NCBI RefSeq assembly: GCF_003024605.1
Contig: NZ_PYJQ01000011.1
Span: forward strand, 1-64,000
Direction of reading: 5' to 3'
DNA: 64,000 nucleotides
Source of the DNA: Rhizobium sp. JAB6
GTDB taxonomy: Bacteria > Pseudomonadota > Alphaproteobacteria > Rhizobiales > Rhizobiaceae
In this document: in pieces, positions 17,838-26,993 of the stretch
How positions within the stretch are numbered: position 1 is the stretch's first letter
Layout of the letters: each line of letters starts with the position of its first letter
Translations under genes and position numbers: made by a program
The notes under the pieces: generated by a model
What the model saw: only the letters and a program-made list of their open reading frames with translations
Databases searched by the model: none
What the model was told of the DNA's origin: nothing

Positions 17838-18144
17838 CCACAACGAATGGTCGGCGGAGAAACTGTTACAAATCACACGCTAGATTGAAGGGAGCATCTG
17901 GTAAGTCGGTTTTGGTTAGGAGCCGAATTAGCGCAAGTTACGACACAGATGAATCATTTGCGATGTAAACGCGCTTAATGTGTGCTCCAAGGCGGCGGTA
18001 GCCCGTTCAAGTGCAGAAGATTCACGCCCGGAACTAACTCTCCAAGCGCTGGAACAAAGGCTAGGCCCCGCAACGGAGAGATTCGCATTACATCTGTGTT
18101 TTTTGCGCACATATTCCAGCAGTTGGTATCGAGCACCCTACAAA

Positions 18145-18519
18145 AAGTGGTCGCTGGCCACGCATCTCAGGGCAAGCCTGGCCAGCGAGGCGCTCAAGAT
18201 GGCAATTGCTGATCGTCAACCCGACCTGGGCAGCCTGGTTCACCATTCCGACCGGGGAGGGCAATATGCTTGTGGGGCATACTCGGAGCTTTTGCATCGG
18301 CACGGCATTCAGCCAAGCATGAGCCGCGTTGGAAATCCCTCTGATAATACAAAAGCGGAAAGCTTCATGAAACCCTTAAGCAGGAGGAGGTGCAAGGTCT
18401 CGCCTATAAGGACGTGGATGATGCTCGAAAACGGATTGGCGTCTTCATTGCTACTGTTTACAATACCCAGCGGCTACATTCGGCGCTCGACTATCTCACT
18501 CCAGAGAAATACGACTGAA
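18145..18519 (+). pseudogene. IS3-family transposase OrfB, C-terminal fragment
   Basis: The frame encodes WSLATHLRASLASEALKMAI, then LVHHSDRGGQYACGAYSELL with the catalytic DRG(G/S)QY region and a KAESFMK segment, all typical of IS150-group OrfB. Just after ATGAAA a base is missing: the following sequence continues in the next frame as LKQEEVQGLAYKDVDDARKR to NTQRLHSALDYLTPEKYD and a stop at 18519. The first catalytic Asp domain is absent. This is a dead fragment, sitting between the pyruvyltransferase gene and the methyltransferase operon. Confidence 0.85.
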
Positions 18520-18747
18520 GCATTCTTGTCGCTCCAACATTGGAACGGCGGCATAGAAGAAGGTGAGTTGTCCGCGATTTTCCTTGTCGCACCCTGGGGT
18601 GCCCTCCACCCTGTTGACCTTGCTCATTTTCGCGTGGAAACAAACAGTGTACGTCAGGACCTACACTTTGGGCAGGATCGCCGAGATATACTAAGCAAGC
18701 TGGAGATTCACTTTCGATATCGACACAAAACGTGAAATTAGTGAGGT

Positions 18748-18786
18748 ATCGGCGCGGTCACAATCAGAACATGCAACCGCGCCGAT
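18748..18786 (-). terminator. Candidate terminator hairpin
   Basis: A perfect 11-base inverted repeat (ATCGGCGCGGT and ACCGCGCCGAT) with a 17-base loop lies a few bases beyond the methyltransferase stop. There is no good T-run after it on the minus strand, so intrinsic termination is plausible but unproven. The rest of 18520-18792 shows no gene. Confidence 0.45.
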
Positions 18787-18792
18787 CGGTGC

Positions 18793-19758
18793 TCATTTTT
18801 CTATGTTGACGTAGAACTCAATGCCGTCTCCTACAACGTCGCAACTCCAGACCGCAGAGAAGTCGAAAACATTATCACGTAGCCAGCTAAGCATTTCCAA
18901 GAAACTATCATGCGTCCAAGTATGGAAGTGGATCGAGTAGTCTTCTGCCAGCTTGGACCGCCAAAACGCTTCGAAGGGACCATCACTCTCGGAATAAAAC
19001 CCTTCCGCATTTGCAAAGAAGTCACGAAAATGATCTTCGTCGCGTGCCGCCGAAGGATTGTAATAGTCCTCGATCAAGTGGTCTAAGTTTGTTAGCACGC
19101 GGTTCCTGTCAAACGTCTTCGAGATTTCGGGGACCACCAGGATTAGCTGCCCTCCCGGTCTCAGCTTGTCGAGCGCCAATTTGATGGACAGGATTGGATT
19201 TCGAGAGTGCTCGATAACATGGCAGGCTATGAAGAAATCAAGCGTTCCGTCTGCAATGGGAGAGAGGGATGTGAAGTCGGTAACAATTTCTGGTCTAACG
19301 ATGTCACATACATTTTGCCCTTCATAACGCAGGTCGACTAGCTTCTCGTATGGGTAAACATCTGCATGCGTTACAATGGTTGATAGAGGTACAGGAAATG
19401 GCGAACTGCCTCCGCCGATCTCAACTCCTCGCCCCCGAGCGATAGTAGCTACGGCCTCCCGCGCATCTCGGACGCTCCGAATGCTGCCAGGTGTGGACCG
19501 TGAAGCAGACCAGTCTCTCGAGGTCGGCTGTCCGGGCAAGAACGCTTCGACTATGGAGGATGAGATGAGGCTTACCGAGCCAGGATATCCTGGAAAATTC
19601 TCGTTGATCCACTCGATGTCAGCCCAGTGGCGGTGGCCGTTTCTAACGTAAAATACTCTTCCAGAAAGGGGGCCTTCGTTTGTTTGTACGAGCGCGCCAT
19701 CCATCAAATTTCTTTTTGCGACCGAATTTCGCTCCAACATTGCTGATCCCTTACTCAA
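18793..19758 (-). CDS. SAM-dependent methyltransferase (class I)
   Basis: A 321-residue protein. The methyltransferase core spans about residues 105-230: VEIGGGSSPFPVPL (SAM-binding loop), HADVYP, then LDFFIACHVIEHSRNPI and LRPGGQLILVVPE, the usual methyltransferase-11-like pattern. The N-terminal 80 residues (RVFYVRNGHRHWADIEWI) and C-terminal part form extra domains seen in surface-glycan methyltransferases. Its ATG overlaps the stop of the big glycosyltransferase by four bases, so the two are coupled. It probably methylates a terminal sugar made by that enzyme; the acceptor is inferred only. Confidence 0.8.
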   Translation of the reverse strand: MSKGSAMLERNSVAKRNLMDGALVQTNEGPLSGRVFYVRNGHRHWADIEWINENFPGYPGSVSLISSSIVEAFLPGQPTSRDWSASRSTPGSIRSVRDAREAVATIARGRGVEIGGGSSPFPVPLSTIVTHADVYPYEKLVDLRYEGQNVCDIVRPEIVTDFTSLSPIADGTLDFFIACHVIEHSRNPILSIKLALDKLRPGGQLILVVPEISKTFDRNRVLTNLDHLIEDYYNPSAARDEDHFRDFFANAEGFYSESDGPFEAFWRSKLAEDYSIHFHTWTHDSFLEMLSWLRDNVFDFSAVWSCDVVGDGIEFYVNIEK

Positions 19759-22700
19759 GTCAAAGTTCTCTTAACTACGTCAAGTATCGATTGGCAGGAA
19801 GCATCCCAGTCGCTGAAGCGCGAATCGATCAATTTCAGTCCACTATTTGCGATAGAACGCCGTTCTTCAGCGTCGTCAACAGCGCGGCTCATCACTGAAA
19901 CGAAACTCGCCACATTGTAGTCGAAAAGAAACCCGTTAGCGCCCCCCTGAAAAAACCAGTCAGTCCCAGCATTTCGGGTGGACGCAACTGCAGTACCACA
20001 TGCCATCAACTCGAAGGGAATGTATGATGGATGCGGCGTGGCCATGGCCACTACACCGATATCCACTGACCGATAGATTGTACTGGTTTCCTGGTATTCT
20101 AACAACCCGAGGTGATTGACGGTTCCCTCCAGTCCGTAATCCCTAAGAGACCACGGAGCGCCAGCGGTGACAATCGAAATCTCATCGCCATAAGCGTCCT
20201 TTAGGTCTCGGAAGCCTGCTACCAAGAGTTCGAAGCAATTGCGAGGATGTCCTGGTCGCATGTAAGCGAAGATAGTTTTAACGGAAGACTGGCTACGTAC
20301 TTCCGTGCGGTTACAATTCGGATAGAAGACGCTCCTATCCACCGAAGGGTAAAAATAGTCGGCAGTGCCTCCGTGCGATTGGTAGAGGGAGGCTAAACTG
20401 GGAGTGTTGGAAATGCCATGGAACCCAAATCCATACGTCGCCTCCACAATCTTGGAGGTGGTGCCTGCTGGGTAGAACAGGGGCTCATAATCTTGCATGA
20501 AATAAAATTTATGATTGCATTTTTTCAAGTCTCGAAGCAGGTATGCTGTGGTCCATAGTGAGCAGAACCCAATGTCCATTACTGGAATGTTGAGTTCATT
20601 AACGTCGGTTCGATCACTAACACAGATAATACGAGCCACCGAGGCCAGTTTTGGGAATGCAGCGGCGATAGTACGTGACACTGCCACTTCACTGCTCGAA
20701 CCTAACACGCCAATAAAGATCGTTGCCTCTCCTTTCCTCGCTACGTAATCGCAGAAACGAAGAATCGTCATGATTCCGCCGTAGAAGGGATTGGAGAAGT
20801 TCGGTACGAGAAATAGTAAATTTAATGGTTTCGATGGACCTGACCGAGATCTGCCTTTTGTCGTGGTTGGAACTTCCTTTGGTTTAGAGCTAATGAGAAG
20901 GGCTGGCTCAGCTTTTTCTTTAGCATCGAAACGGCCAGCTACGTAAAACGCTTCCGCTCCGTACCTGTGCTCTTTGGAGCTTTCGGCCAACCGGCGTATG
21001 TTGATCCCGTGAGATCCACTCGCAATCAAATTGACATTGAAGCAAGAGTTCCATTCGATCGAAGGCGTTTCGCGATTAGCGTCTTCCCCAAAGAGATATC
21101 TTTCCACTGTGTGAGCATAGTCAATCCAACTTTCAACGAATGGATTGTATAAAAGGCGGAAGCCGGAGGACTTGATTCTTTGCGTAAATTCAAAATCCGG
21201 GCGTTCGCCCTCACGGAGGCCGCCGATTTTACTCCAAGTATCTCTGCTGAACGAAAGCGTGGCGAAAGAAATTGCTGCGACATTGCGATACCAATTAGCA
21301 AAGCCGATATCGCTGTAGGCGGCTCGCTTCATTCCGCGGAAGAGCGGTACTAACCGACCAGTCTCTGCGACCCAGCCCGCGTCCTGTATCTGAGCATCCA
21401 GTCCCAAGAGCTTGCCAGTAGTCGCTCCAATAGCGCTGTTACACAACGGTGCTAAAATCTCTCGCAGCCAATAGTCTGTAATCGGCTGAAGTAAATCAGG
21501 AACTATGGCGATAAAAGAGGCATCTGACGCCGCAATTGCGTCGTTTATTCTCTGAGCAAGGTCCTCGCCAACTTCAATGAACACGGAAGATTTTGCTCCC
21601 GTAGTCCCTGCCCACGAAGGAAGACCCGTAGATCCAACGAATACAAGCATGGATTCGGGACTCAGATCATTCTGCCAATTGATACGGATGAGGCCGTCAT
21701 CTGCAAACTCTGGGATCGCGTCCGACCAGCCTAGCAGGTTCAGCCCACCTTTAACTGCACGCAGTTGCGCCGCTGCCGCATACGGCTTCGCTGCCATTCC
21801 ACCAGCAGATACCGATGTCGCGACCAGTCTCCAATGGTACAAAACCTTAGGAACGTGAGCCACCTTACCGCTTTGGCCTATCACTCGGAAAAATAGGTCC
21901 CAGTCCTGAGCGCCATCTGTGCTCGAGTCCCAGCCTCCGACCTCACGTACTCTGCTCGTTCGTAGCGCGTTGAGGTGAGTCAAGTAGTTGGCGTTGAGCA
22001 TGATCTCGGGAGACCATTCAGGCTTAAAGAGGGGATTAAAACGGCGCCCCCCGCTCTCGGTAATCATATCTTTGTCTGAGTATATGAAGTCGACGTCCGG
22101 CTGAACGTTGAGAACTTTCCAAAATTCAAACAGAGCATTTGGAGATATGATATCATCGTGATCAACCAGCACTATAAAGTCGCCACGAGCCATTTCTAGA
22201 GCAGCGTTCGAATTGCCCGAAATCCCTTTATTTTCGCTCATGATTGTCACGCGGATACGCGGATCCGACTTTTGAGCAACTTCGACGACTTGACGCAGAG
22301 CCTCATCGTCAAGATATGCTAATGCGATGCATGCCTCCCAGTTAAGATAGGACTGCTTCATGAGGGAATCTATAAGTTCCTGCACAATCGCGGAAGATAC
22401 TTTGTAGATAGGTATTATAAAGGAAAATAGTGGTGAGTTATGTGAATCCTGCAATATTTTTGTTTGTAGACGCAATACCTCTTGGTTGATTTTACTATCT
22501 TCGACATAATTTTCGTAAATATAACTCTTCGATGTGGGCTCCAGCGGTTTAAGCTGCGGCGTAGGAATGTCTCCGTTTACTATTCCGTATGCCTGTTCAC
22601 GCAGTCTGTCGTCAGGATGCGCAGGACGGCCTTCAGCATATCCGAATTCAATATAGTGCTTCAGAGGATCGGCGCCTGACTCCCTGACGTCCGGGTTCTC

Positions 22701-23060
22701 GGAAAGATACCAGTCGATGTCGAATGTGCCAGATCGCTCTAAGCGCTCGTATGTATTGTAAGGGTCATACAGTTCCGACTCGAAATGACATACGCGAGGA
22801 TCTTTGTCGAAGTTGCGAAGAAAGTGGATTAAAGGGTTTTGCCCGCTCTCCAAGACCTCGGGAAACAGCCGTAGGTATCGCCGTGTATCGAAGTTGCTGC
22901 TGGCTCTACGGCGCTCAGAGGCGCCGTGTTCGTAGTAATGTTCAGCCGCATCAATCCTAGAATCGCGCAAATCTGGATAACGCGATTTGTACCACTTTTC
23001 ATCAAATAAGGGGGTGCCGCGGAGTGCCCTGAGGGTCCAGTAGCGATCGATCATCTTCAT
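19755..23060 (-). CDS. Large bifunctional glycosyltransferase (GT2 + GT4)
   Basis: A 1101-residue protein with three parts. Residues 1-160 hold repeated FDxxWYxxxxPDVxxxGxxPLxHYxxxGxxEGR modules found at the front of many exopolysaccharide glycosyltransferases. Residues about 213-430 are a GT2 domain (FSFIIPIYKVSSAI; NKGISGNSNAALEMARGDF; acidic DHDD at 300-303). Residues about 744-1101 are a GT-B/GT4-like domain (LLFLVPNFSNPFYGGIMTIL; FAYMRPGHPRNCFELLVAGF; PSYIPFELMACGTAVAST). Two sugar-transfer activities in one chain are inferred. It is coupled to the downstream methyltransferase. Codon use looks more AT-rich than that of the rfb genes, which hints at transfer. Confidence 0.85.
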   Translation of the reverse strand: MKMIDRYWTLRALRGTPLFDEKWYKSRYPDLRDSRIDAAEHYYEHGASERRRASSNFDTRRYLRLFPEVLESGQNPLIHFLRNFDKDPRVCHFESELYDPYNTYERLERSGTFDIDWYLSENPDVRESGADPLKHYIEFGYAEGRPAHPDDRLREQAYGIVNGDIPTPQLKPLEPTSKSYIYENYVEDSKINQEVLRLQTKILQDSHNSPLFSFIIPIYKVSSAIVQELIDSLMKQSYLNWEACIALAYLDDEALRQVVEVAQKSDPRIRVTIMSENKGISGNSNAALEMARGDFIVLVDHDDIISPNALFEFWKVLNVQPDVDFIYSDKDMITESGGRRFNPLFKPEWSPEIMLNANYLTHLNALRTSRVREVGGWDSSTDGAQDWDLFFRVIGQSGKVAHVPKVLYHWRLVATSVSAGGMAAKPYAAAAQLRAVKGGLNLLGWSDAIPEFADDGLIRINWQNDLSPESMLVFVGSTGLPSWAGTTGAKSSVFIEVGEDLAQRINDAIAASDASFIAIVPDLLQPITDYWLREILAPLCNSAIGATTGKLLGLDAQIQDAGWVAETGRLVPLFRGMKRAAYSDIGFANWYRNVAAISFATLSFSRDTWSKIGGLREGERPDFEFTQRIKSSGFRLLYNPFVESWIDYAHTVERYLFGEDANRETPSIEWNSCFNVNLIASGSHGINIRRLAESSKEHRYGAEAFYVAGRFDAKEKAEPALLISSKPKEVPTTTKGRSRSGPSKPLNLLFLVPNFSNPFYGGIMTILRFCDYVARKGEATIFIGVLGSSSEVAVSRTIAAAFPKLASVARIICVSDRTDVNELNIPVMDIGFCSLWTTAYLLRDLKKCNHKFYFMQDYEPLFYPAGTTSKIVEATYGFGFHGISNTPSLASLYQSHGGTADYFYPSVDRSVFYPNCNRTEVRSQSSVKTIFAYMRPGHPRNCFELLVAGFRDLKDAYGDEISIVTAGAPWSLRDYGLEGTVNHLGLLEYQETSTIYRSVDIGVVAMATPHPSYIPFELMACGTAVASTRNAGTDWFFQGGANGFLFDYNVASFVSVMSRAVDDAEERRSIANSGLKLIDSRFSDWDASCQSILDVVKRTLT

Positions 23061-23472
23061 TTTCTGGGATCCGTAGCTAGGTAAATCAACTAATTTTCGC
23101 TTTCCTTAAGCATTTGCAATTCGCGGTTTCTATCAACGCGTAATCTTCAGCGATTTTTTTAAGATGCACTATATTTCCCCCGGCGCTCTTGCTCATCATG
23201 TGTCGATAACTGTGGCAAAATGCAAGCCATTGTTGCAATTTTAGCCAATGAGTTCGCGAACAAATGCTGAAAATTGAATCTGATTCACAGACTATTAAGG
23301 AAAAATTTTGGTAAGATTGGTAAATGGCTTTGTACCACTGGTGGAATGTTTGACTGTGATCGCGACGAACAGCCCACGGATTTCGGGGTTTTGACGTGCG
23401 CCCGTTAAATTAGGCCATTCAGACCTGGGATTTTCCACTTATGATCCCTGTTGGGAAGAAGAGGAGAATTCG
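23061..23472. other. AT-rich intergenic upstream of the large glycosyltransferase
   Basis: No gene is recognised. The stretch is AT-rich up to about 23330 and probably carries the minus-strand promoter of the glycosyltransferase operon. The left edge of the IS3 remnant should lie between about 23400 and 23470; I cannot fix its inverted repeat. Confidence 0.45.
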
Positions 23473-23736
23473 AAGGCCTCGAAGTTTTCGGAAGCGCAGA
23501 TCGCCTTTGTTCTGAAGCAGGCGGAGGACGGGACACCGATCGGTGAGGTCTGCCGCAAGGCCGGAATTTCAGACGCGACATTTTACAACTGGCGTAAAAA
23601 GTACGCTGGTCTGATGCCCTCGGAGATGAAGCGTCTGCGGCAGCTCGAGGAAGAGAATGCCAAGCTGAAGCGGATTGTTGCCGACCTGTCGCTGGACAAG
23701 GCCATGCTTCAGGACGTGCCGTCAAAAACGCTCTGA
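23473..23736 (+). pseudogene. IS3-family OrfA without a start codon
   Basis: The frame encodes ASKFSEAQIAFVLKQAEDG, then CRKAGISDATFYNWRKKY and a leucine-zipper region ending before a TGA at 23736. This is the helix-turn-helix OrfA of an IS3-family element. The codon before the Lys-Ala-Ser start is TCG where related elements have ATG, so the start has been lost. Confidence 0.85.
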
Positions 23737-24130
23737 AGCCTGCCCGCAAGCGCAAGCTTGTCGACACGGTCAAGGCGGACTGGAAGGTTTCTATCCGGCG
23801 AGCATGTTCGGTACTGAAGATTGACCGGTCGCTTTATGTCTACAAGTCCAGGCGCGGCGAGCAGGCCGAACTGAAGCTGAAGATCAAAGACATCTGCCAG
23901 ACACGGGTGCGCTACGCGCTATAGGCGTGTGCATGTCCTGATCAAGCGTGACGGCTGGCTCGTCAACCCGAAGCGAATATATCGCGTTTACAAGGAGATG
24001 GACCTGCAACTCCGCAACAAGGTTCCCAAGCGTCGAGTCAAGGCGAAGCTACGGGCCGATCGCACGGAGGCGACCCATTCCAACCATGTTTGGGCCATGG
24101 ACTTCGTTCATGACCAATTGGCCACGGGCC

Positions 24131-24138
24131 GCAAGATC
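24131..24138. repeat. Left target-site duplication of IS66
   Basis: GCAAGATC, matching 7 of 8 bases of TCAAGATC at 26623-26630. The coding sense of the interrupted IS3 orfB is restored when one copy is removed with the element (GRKI-RVLTVVD). Confidence 0.8.
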
Positions 24139-24146
24139 GTAAGCGG

Positions 24147-25784
24147 TTAGCCGACGGCGTCAGGTTTGAAGTTCCATGGCATGAGCAGCTCAATATCAGC
24201 GGCTGGCCAGCGATTTGCGATGCGGGTGAGCGTTTGAGATAGCCAGGCAAGCGGATCGACGTTGTTCATTTTTGCCGTCTGTAGAAGTGTGGCGATTGTG
24301 GCCCATGTCTCTCCGCCGCCCTGGCTACCGGCAAAGAGGCTATTCTTCCTCGTAATTGTTTGGGGTCGGATGACACGCTCGACTATGTTGGAGTCGATTT
24401 CGACGCGGCCGTCCGTCAAGAAGTGCTCCAGCGCCTCCCGGCGTGTCAGGGCATAGCGTATCGCCTCAGCAGTCTTGGACTTTCCGGAGACTTTGGAGAG
24501 TTCCTTCTCCCACAAGTGGAACAGATCGGCGACAATGCCAGCGGACGTCTCCTGACGACGTTTGGCACGGGTTTCGGCATCACTGCCGCGGATCTCGTCC
24601 TCTACCTTCCAAAGTTCCGTCATCGCTGTGATCGACGCTGTTGCAGCGTCATTAATGCCGCCGACATGCAGCTCGTAGAATTTTCGGCGTAAATGTGCCC
24701 AGCATCCGGCCAGCTTGATCGTTTCATTGCTGCCGGACTTGGCGCGCTCCTTGAGCATGCTGGTATAAGCCGAGTACCCATCCACTTGCAGGATGCCGCT
24801 GAACCCGGCGAGATGACGCGCGACACACTTGCCACCCCTGCTGTCTTCGAAGCGATAGGCAACCATCGGCGGGCCAGACCCGCCAAACGGTCGGTCATCG
24901 CAAGCGTAGGCCCATAACCACGCCTTCATCGTTCTACCAGAGCCGGGAGCCAGCGTCGGCAAGGTCGTCTCGTCCGCAAATATCCTCTCACTGGCTTTGA
25001 TACGCTCCAGGATGCAATCCGCCAGGATCCGCAACTCGAGGCCCAGATGCCCCATCCATTGGGCCATCAAAGAGCGGCTTAGAACCACGCTGTCGCGCAG
25101 ATAGATCGCCTCCTGGCGGTAGAGCGGAAGGCCGTCGGCGTATTTCGACACGGCGATATATGCCAGCAACCGTTCGCTCGGCAGCCCACCTTCGATGATA
25201 TGCGGAGGTGCCAAAGCCTGCAGCACGCCGTCACGTTCGCGGAACGCATATTTCGGGCGGCGTGTGACGATGACCCTGAACTTCGGCGGAATGACATCAA
25301 GCCGCTCGGATCGGTCCTCGCCGATCAGAACCTTTTCCAAGCCTTTGCAGTCGTCGGGAATCTCCGGCTCAATCACTTCCTCGATGCGTTCGAGATGGGC
25401 GGCAAAACCTTTGCGAGGCCGCGCCTCCCTTTTTGGCCGCTCTTTGCCCACTTGGCCAAGTTCGCTATCAATCGCCGCAAGGCCAGTCTCGACCTCCTCA
25501 AACGCGAAGTCTATCTGCTCGTCGTTGATCGCCAGCCGCAGTCGCTCGGAGCGCGTCCCGTTTTGGGCCCGCTGCAAAACCTTCAAGATCGCCGTCAAAG
25601 TGGTGATCCGCTCGTCGGCTTTCTGTTGGACAGCCTTCATTCGGGCAATTTCGGCGTCAGTCGCAGCCTTCTCTGCGTTCAAAGCGATGATCATCGCTTT
25701 CAGCGCATCGATGTCGTCAGGAAGGTCGGGACCGGGTAAAACCATGCGCGCAATAGAGCATAGAATCAGCCGATTTCCCAACAC
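24147..25784 (-). CDS. tnpC: IS66 transposase TnpC
   Basis: A full-length 545-residue IS66 transposase, which carries out cut-and-paste-type DDE chemistry. It has an N-terminal coiled coil (about 25-75), a zinc-finger-like region, then the DDE core: FADETTLPTLAPG with the first Asp, LAGFSGILQVDGYSAYTSML with the second, AGCWAHLRRKFYELH, and the distal Glu region near RVEIDSNIVERVIRP, then the IS66 C-terminal segment AKMNNVDPLAWLSQTLTRIA. An ATG 13 codons in (25745, MVLPGPDLPDDID) is the likelier start, by comparison with the family. No frameshift is seen, so the element may still be active. Confidence 0.93.
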   Translation of the reverse strand: MLGNRLILCSIARMVLPGPDLPDDIDALKAMIIALNAEKAATDAEIARMKAVQQKADERITTLTAILKVLQRAQNGTRSERLRLAINDEQIDFAFEEVETGLAAIDSELGQVGKERPKREARPRKGFAAHLERIEEVIEPEIPDDCKGLEKVLIGEDRSERLDVIPPKFRVIVTRRPKYAFRERDGVLQALAPPHIIEGGLPSERLLAYIAVSKYADGLPLYRQEAIYLRDSVVLSRSLMAQWMGHLGLELRILADCILERIKASERIFADETTLPTLAPGSGRTMKAWLWAYACDDRPFGGSGPPMVAYRFEDSRGGKCVARHLAGFSGILQVDGYSAYTSMLKERAKSGSNETIKLAGCWAHLRRKFYELHVGGINDAATASITAMTELWKVEDEIRGSDAETRAKRRQETSAGIVADLFHLWEKELSKVSGKSKTAEAIRYALTRREALEHFLTDGRVEIDSNIVERVIRPQTITRKNSLFAGSQGGGETWATIATLLQTAKMNNVDPLAWLSQTLTRIANRWPAADIELLMPWNFKPDAVG

Positions 25785-25820
25785 TTACAGCAACATGATT
25801 CAACTTGCCGCACATCGTCA

Positions 25821-26165
25821 TCAGCCGATCGAAAGTGGCCGGCGCACCTTGGCGGGGCGGATCTTTTTCCAATCCATTCCGGCTAGAAGTGCCATTAATT
25901 GCGCATGGTCGAGACGGACGCGGGCGGCAGACGGGACAGGCCAGCAGAAGCCATTTTCTTCGATTATTTTGGCGTAAAGGCAGACCCCACTGCCGTCCCA
26001 CCAAACAATGCGGATCCGGTCTGCACGTTTCGAGCGGAATACATAAAGAGCACCGTTAAACGGGTCGAGGCCGCCATCGCGCACCAGGGCCATCAACGAT
26101 GCAGCGCCTTTGCGGAAGTCGACGGGCTGACACGACACGTAAACAACAACACCCGAAGCGATCAT
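25821..26165 (-). CDS. tnpB: IS66 accessory protein TnpB
   Basis: A 114-residue IS66 Orf2 (TnpB) protein with the conserved VVVYVSCQPVDFRKGAASLM start and GALYVFRSKRADRIRIVWWDGSGVCL core. It is required with TnpA for IS66 transposition, though its molecular role is not settled. The ATG overlaps the tnpA stop by four bases; a 36-base gap separates it from tnpC. Confidence 0.93.
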   Translation of the reverse strand: MIASGVVVYVSCQPVDFRKGAASLMALVRDGGLDPFNGALYVFRSKRADRIRIVWWDGSGVCLYAKIIEENGFCWPVPSAARVRLDHAQLMALLAGMDWKKIRPAKVRRPLSIG

Positions 26166-26566
26166 GCTTGCCGTACCGCCCGGACAATACCGCTCAGCAG
26201 CGTCGGATCGATCGAAGCGCTGACGCGAAGTGTCGTGTCGCCCACCTGGATCTCGACAGTGTCCGTCCGCACCGCCTCGAAACGAGTAAAGGCCTCATCG
26301 TTTACGGTTGCTTTCAGGCGCTGAACCGAACCAGACGCAAGCGCTGCTCGACGCCATCCAAAAAGCTGCGACGGGTCCATCCCATGGGCACGCGCAACCG
26401 CAGAGACATTCGCGCCAGGAGCGAGAGCTTGCTCCAAAATCAAGGCCTTCTCCTCATCGGAACGCAACTTCGGCGTTCGCCGCCTTCGCACCGGCTCTGC
26501 CGTCAGAATTTCAAACGTACGATCATGATTCATATCTTCACTCATAGGATTCCCAGCATGATTCAT
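26162..26566 (-). CDS. tnpA: IS66 accessory protein TnpA
   Basis: IS66 Orf1 (TnpA), up to 134 residues. It has a helix-turn-helix of the transposase-8 type: KLRSDEEKALILEQALAPGA then SAVARAHGMDPSQLFGWRRA, likely to bind the element ends. In-frame ATGs at codons 1, 8 and 12 are possible starts. It is the first gene of the IS66 operon; its upstream 55 bases reach the right inverted repeat. Confidence 0.9.
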   Translation of the reverse strand: MNHAGNPMSEDMNHDRTFEILTAEPVRRRRTPKLRSDEEKALILEQALAPGANVSAVARAHGMDPSQLFGWRRAALASGSVQRLKATVNDEAFTRFEAVRTDTVEIQVGDTTLRVSASIDPTLLSGIVRAVRQA

Positions 26567-26622
26567 GCTGAAAATGAGCGATTTCGCGTCTCCATGCTAC
26601 GTGGGATGGCCTGTCCGCTTAC

Positions 26623-26630
26623 TCAAGATC
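26623..26630. repeat. Right target-site duplication of IS66
   Basis: TCAAGATC, immediately outside the right inverted repeat; it pairs with 24131-24138 with one mismatch. Confidence 0.8.
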
Positions 26631-26993
26631 AGGGTTCTGACGGTTGTCGATACCTTCTCGCGCTTCTCGCCAGCAGTCGATGCCCGCTTCAGCTATCGAG
26701 GCGAAGACGTGGTGCAGACGCTTGAGCGGGTGTGCCGGCAAGTCGGTTATCCAGCGTCCATTCGTGTCGATAACGGCAGCGAATTCATCTCGCGCGACCT
26801 CGACCTGTGGGCCTACCATAAGGGCGTGGTGCTCGACTTCTCCCGGCCTGGCAAGCCGACCGACAACAGCTACATCGAGAGCTTCAACGGCAAGTTCCGC
26901 GCCGAGTGTCTGAACGCCCACTGGTTCATGAGCCCACGCCATTGCGACGCAATGGCGGATGACGACGCGCGTTCAAAGATGGAGGATTGGCGT

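Larger units (their letters stand above)
24139..26622 (-). mobile_element. Complete IS66-family element
   Basis: A 2484-base element bounded by terminal inverted repeats starting GTAAGCGG (left GTAAGCGGTTAGCC; right, on the other strand, GTAAGCGGACAGGCC). It carries tnpA, tnpB and tnpC on the minus strand in the normal IS66 order. The flanks are GCAAGATC at 24131-24138 and TCAAGATC at 26623-26630, an 8-base target duplication with one mismatch. The insertion splits an IS3-family orfB. Length, gene set and duplication size all fit IS66. Confidence 0.95.
23736..26990 (+). pseudogene. IS3-family OrfB, split by IS66 and frameshifted
   Basis: The first part (about 23736-24138) reads LKPARKRKLVDTVKADWKVS and on to TRVRYAL, then a stop; the next frame continues RRVHVLIKRDGWLVNPKRIY up to WAMDFVHDQLATGRKI, so there is a frameshift near 23922. 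At 24138 the IS66 element interrupts it. The second part resumes at about 26631 as RVLTVVDTFSRFSPAVDARF, with the DDE residues in RVDNGSEFISRDLDLW and ESFNGKFRAECLN, and fades out near 26990 after KMEDWR. Joined, the two parts make one nearly complete integrase-type transposase, so IS66 entered an IS3 copy. The 3' end of the element is missing at the boundary with the ABC permease gene. Confidence 0.9.

Noticed and set aside
17928..18110. A 60-codon minus-strand ORF between ACACAGATG and its inverted copy
   Set aside because: The inverted repeat is short and imperfect, and the ORF has no recognisable family; it is probably chance in IS-disturbed DNA.
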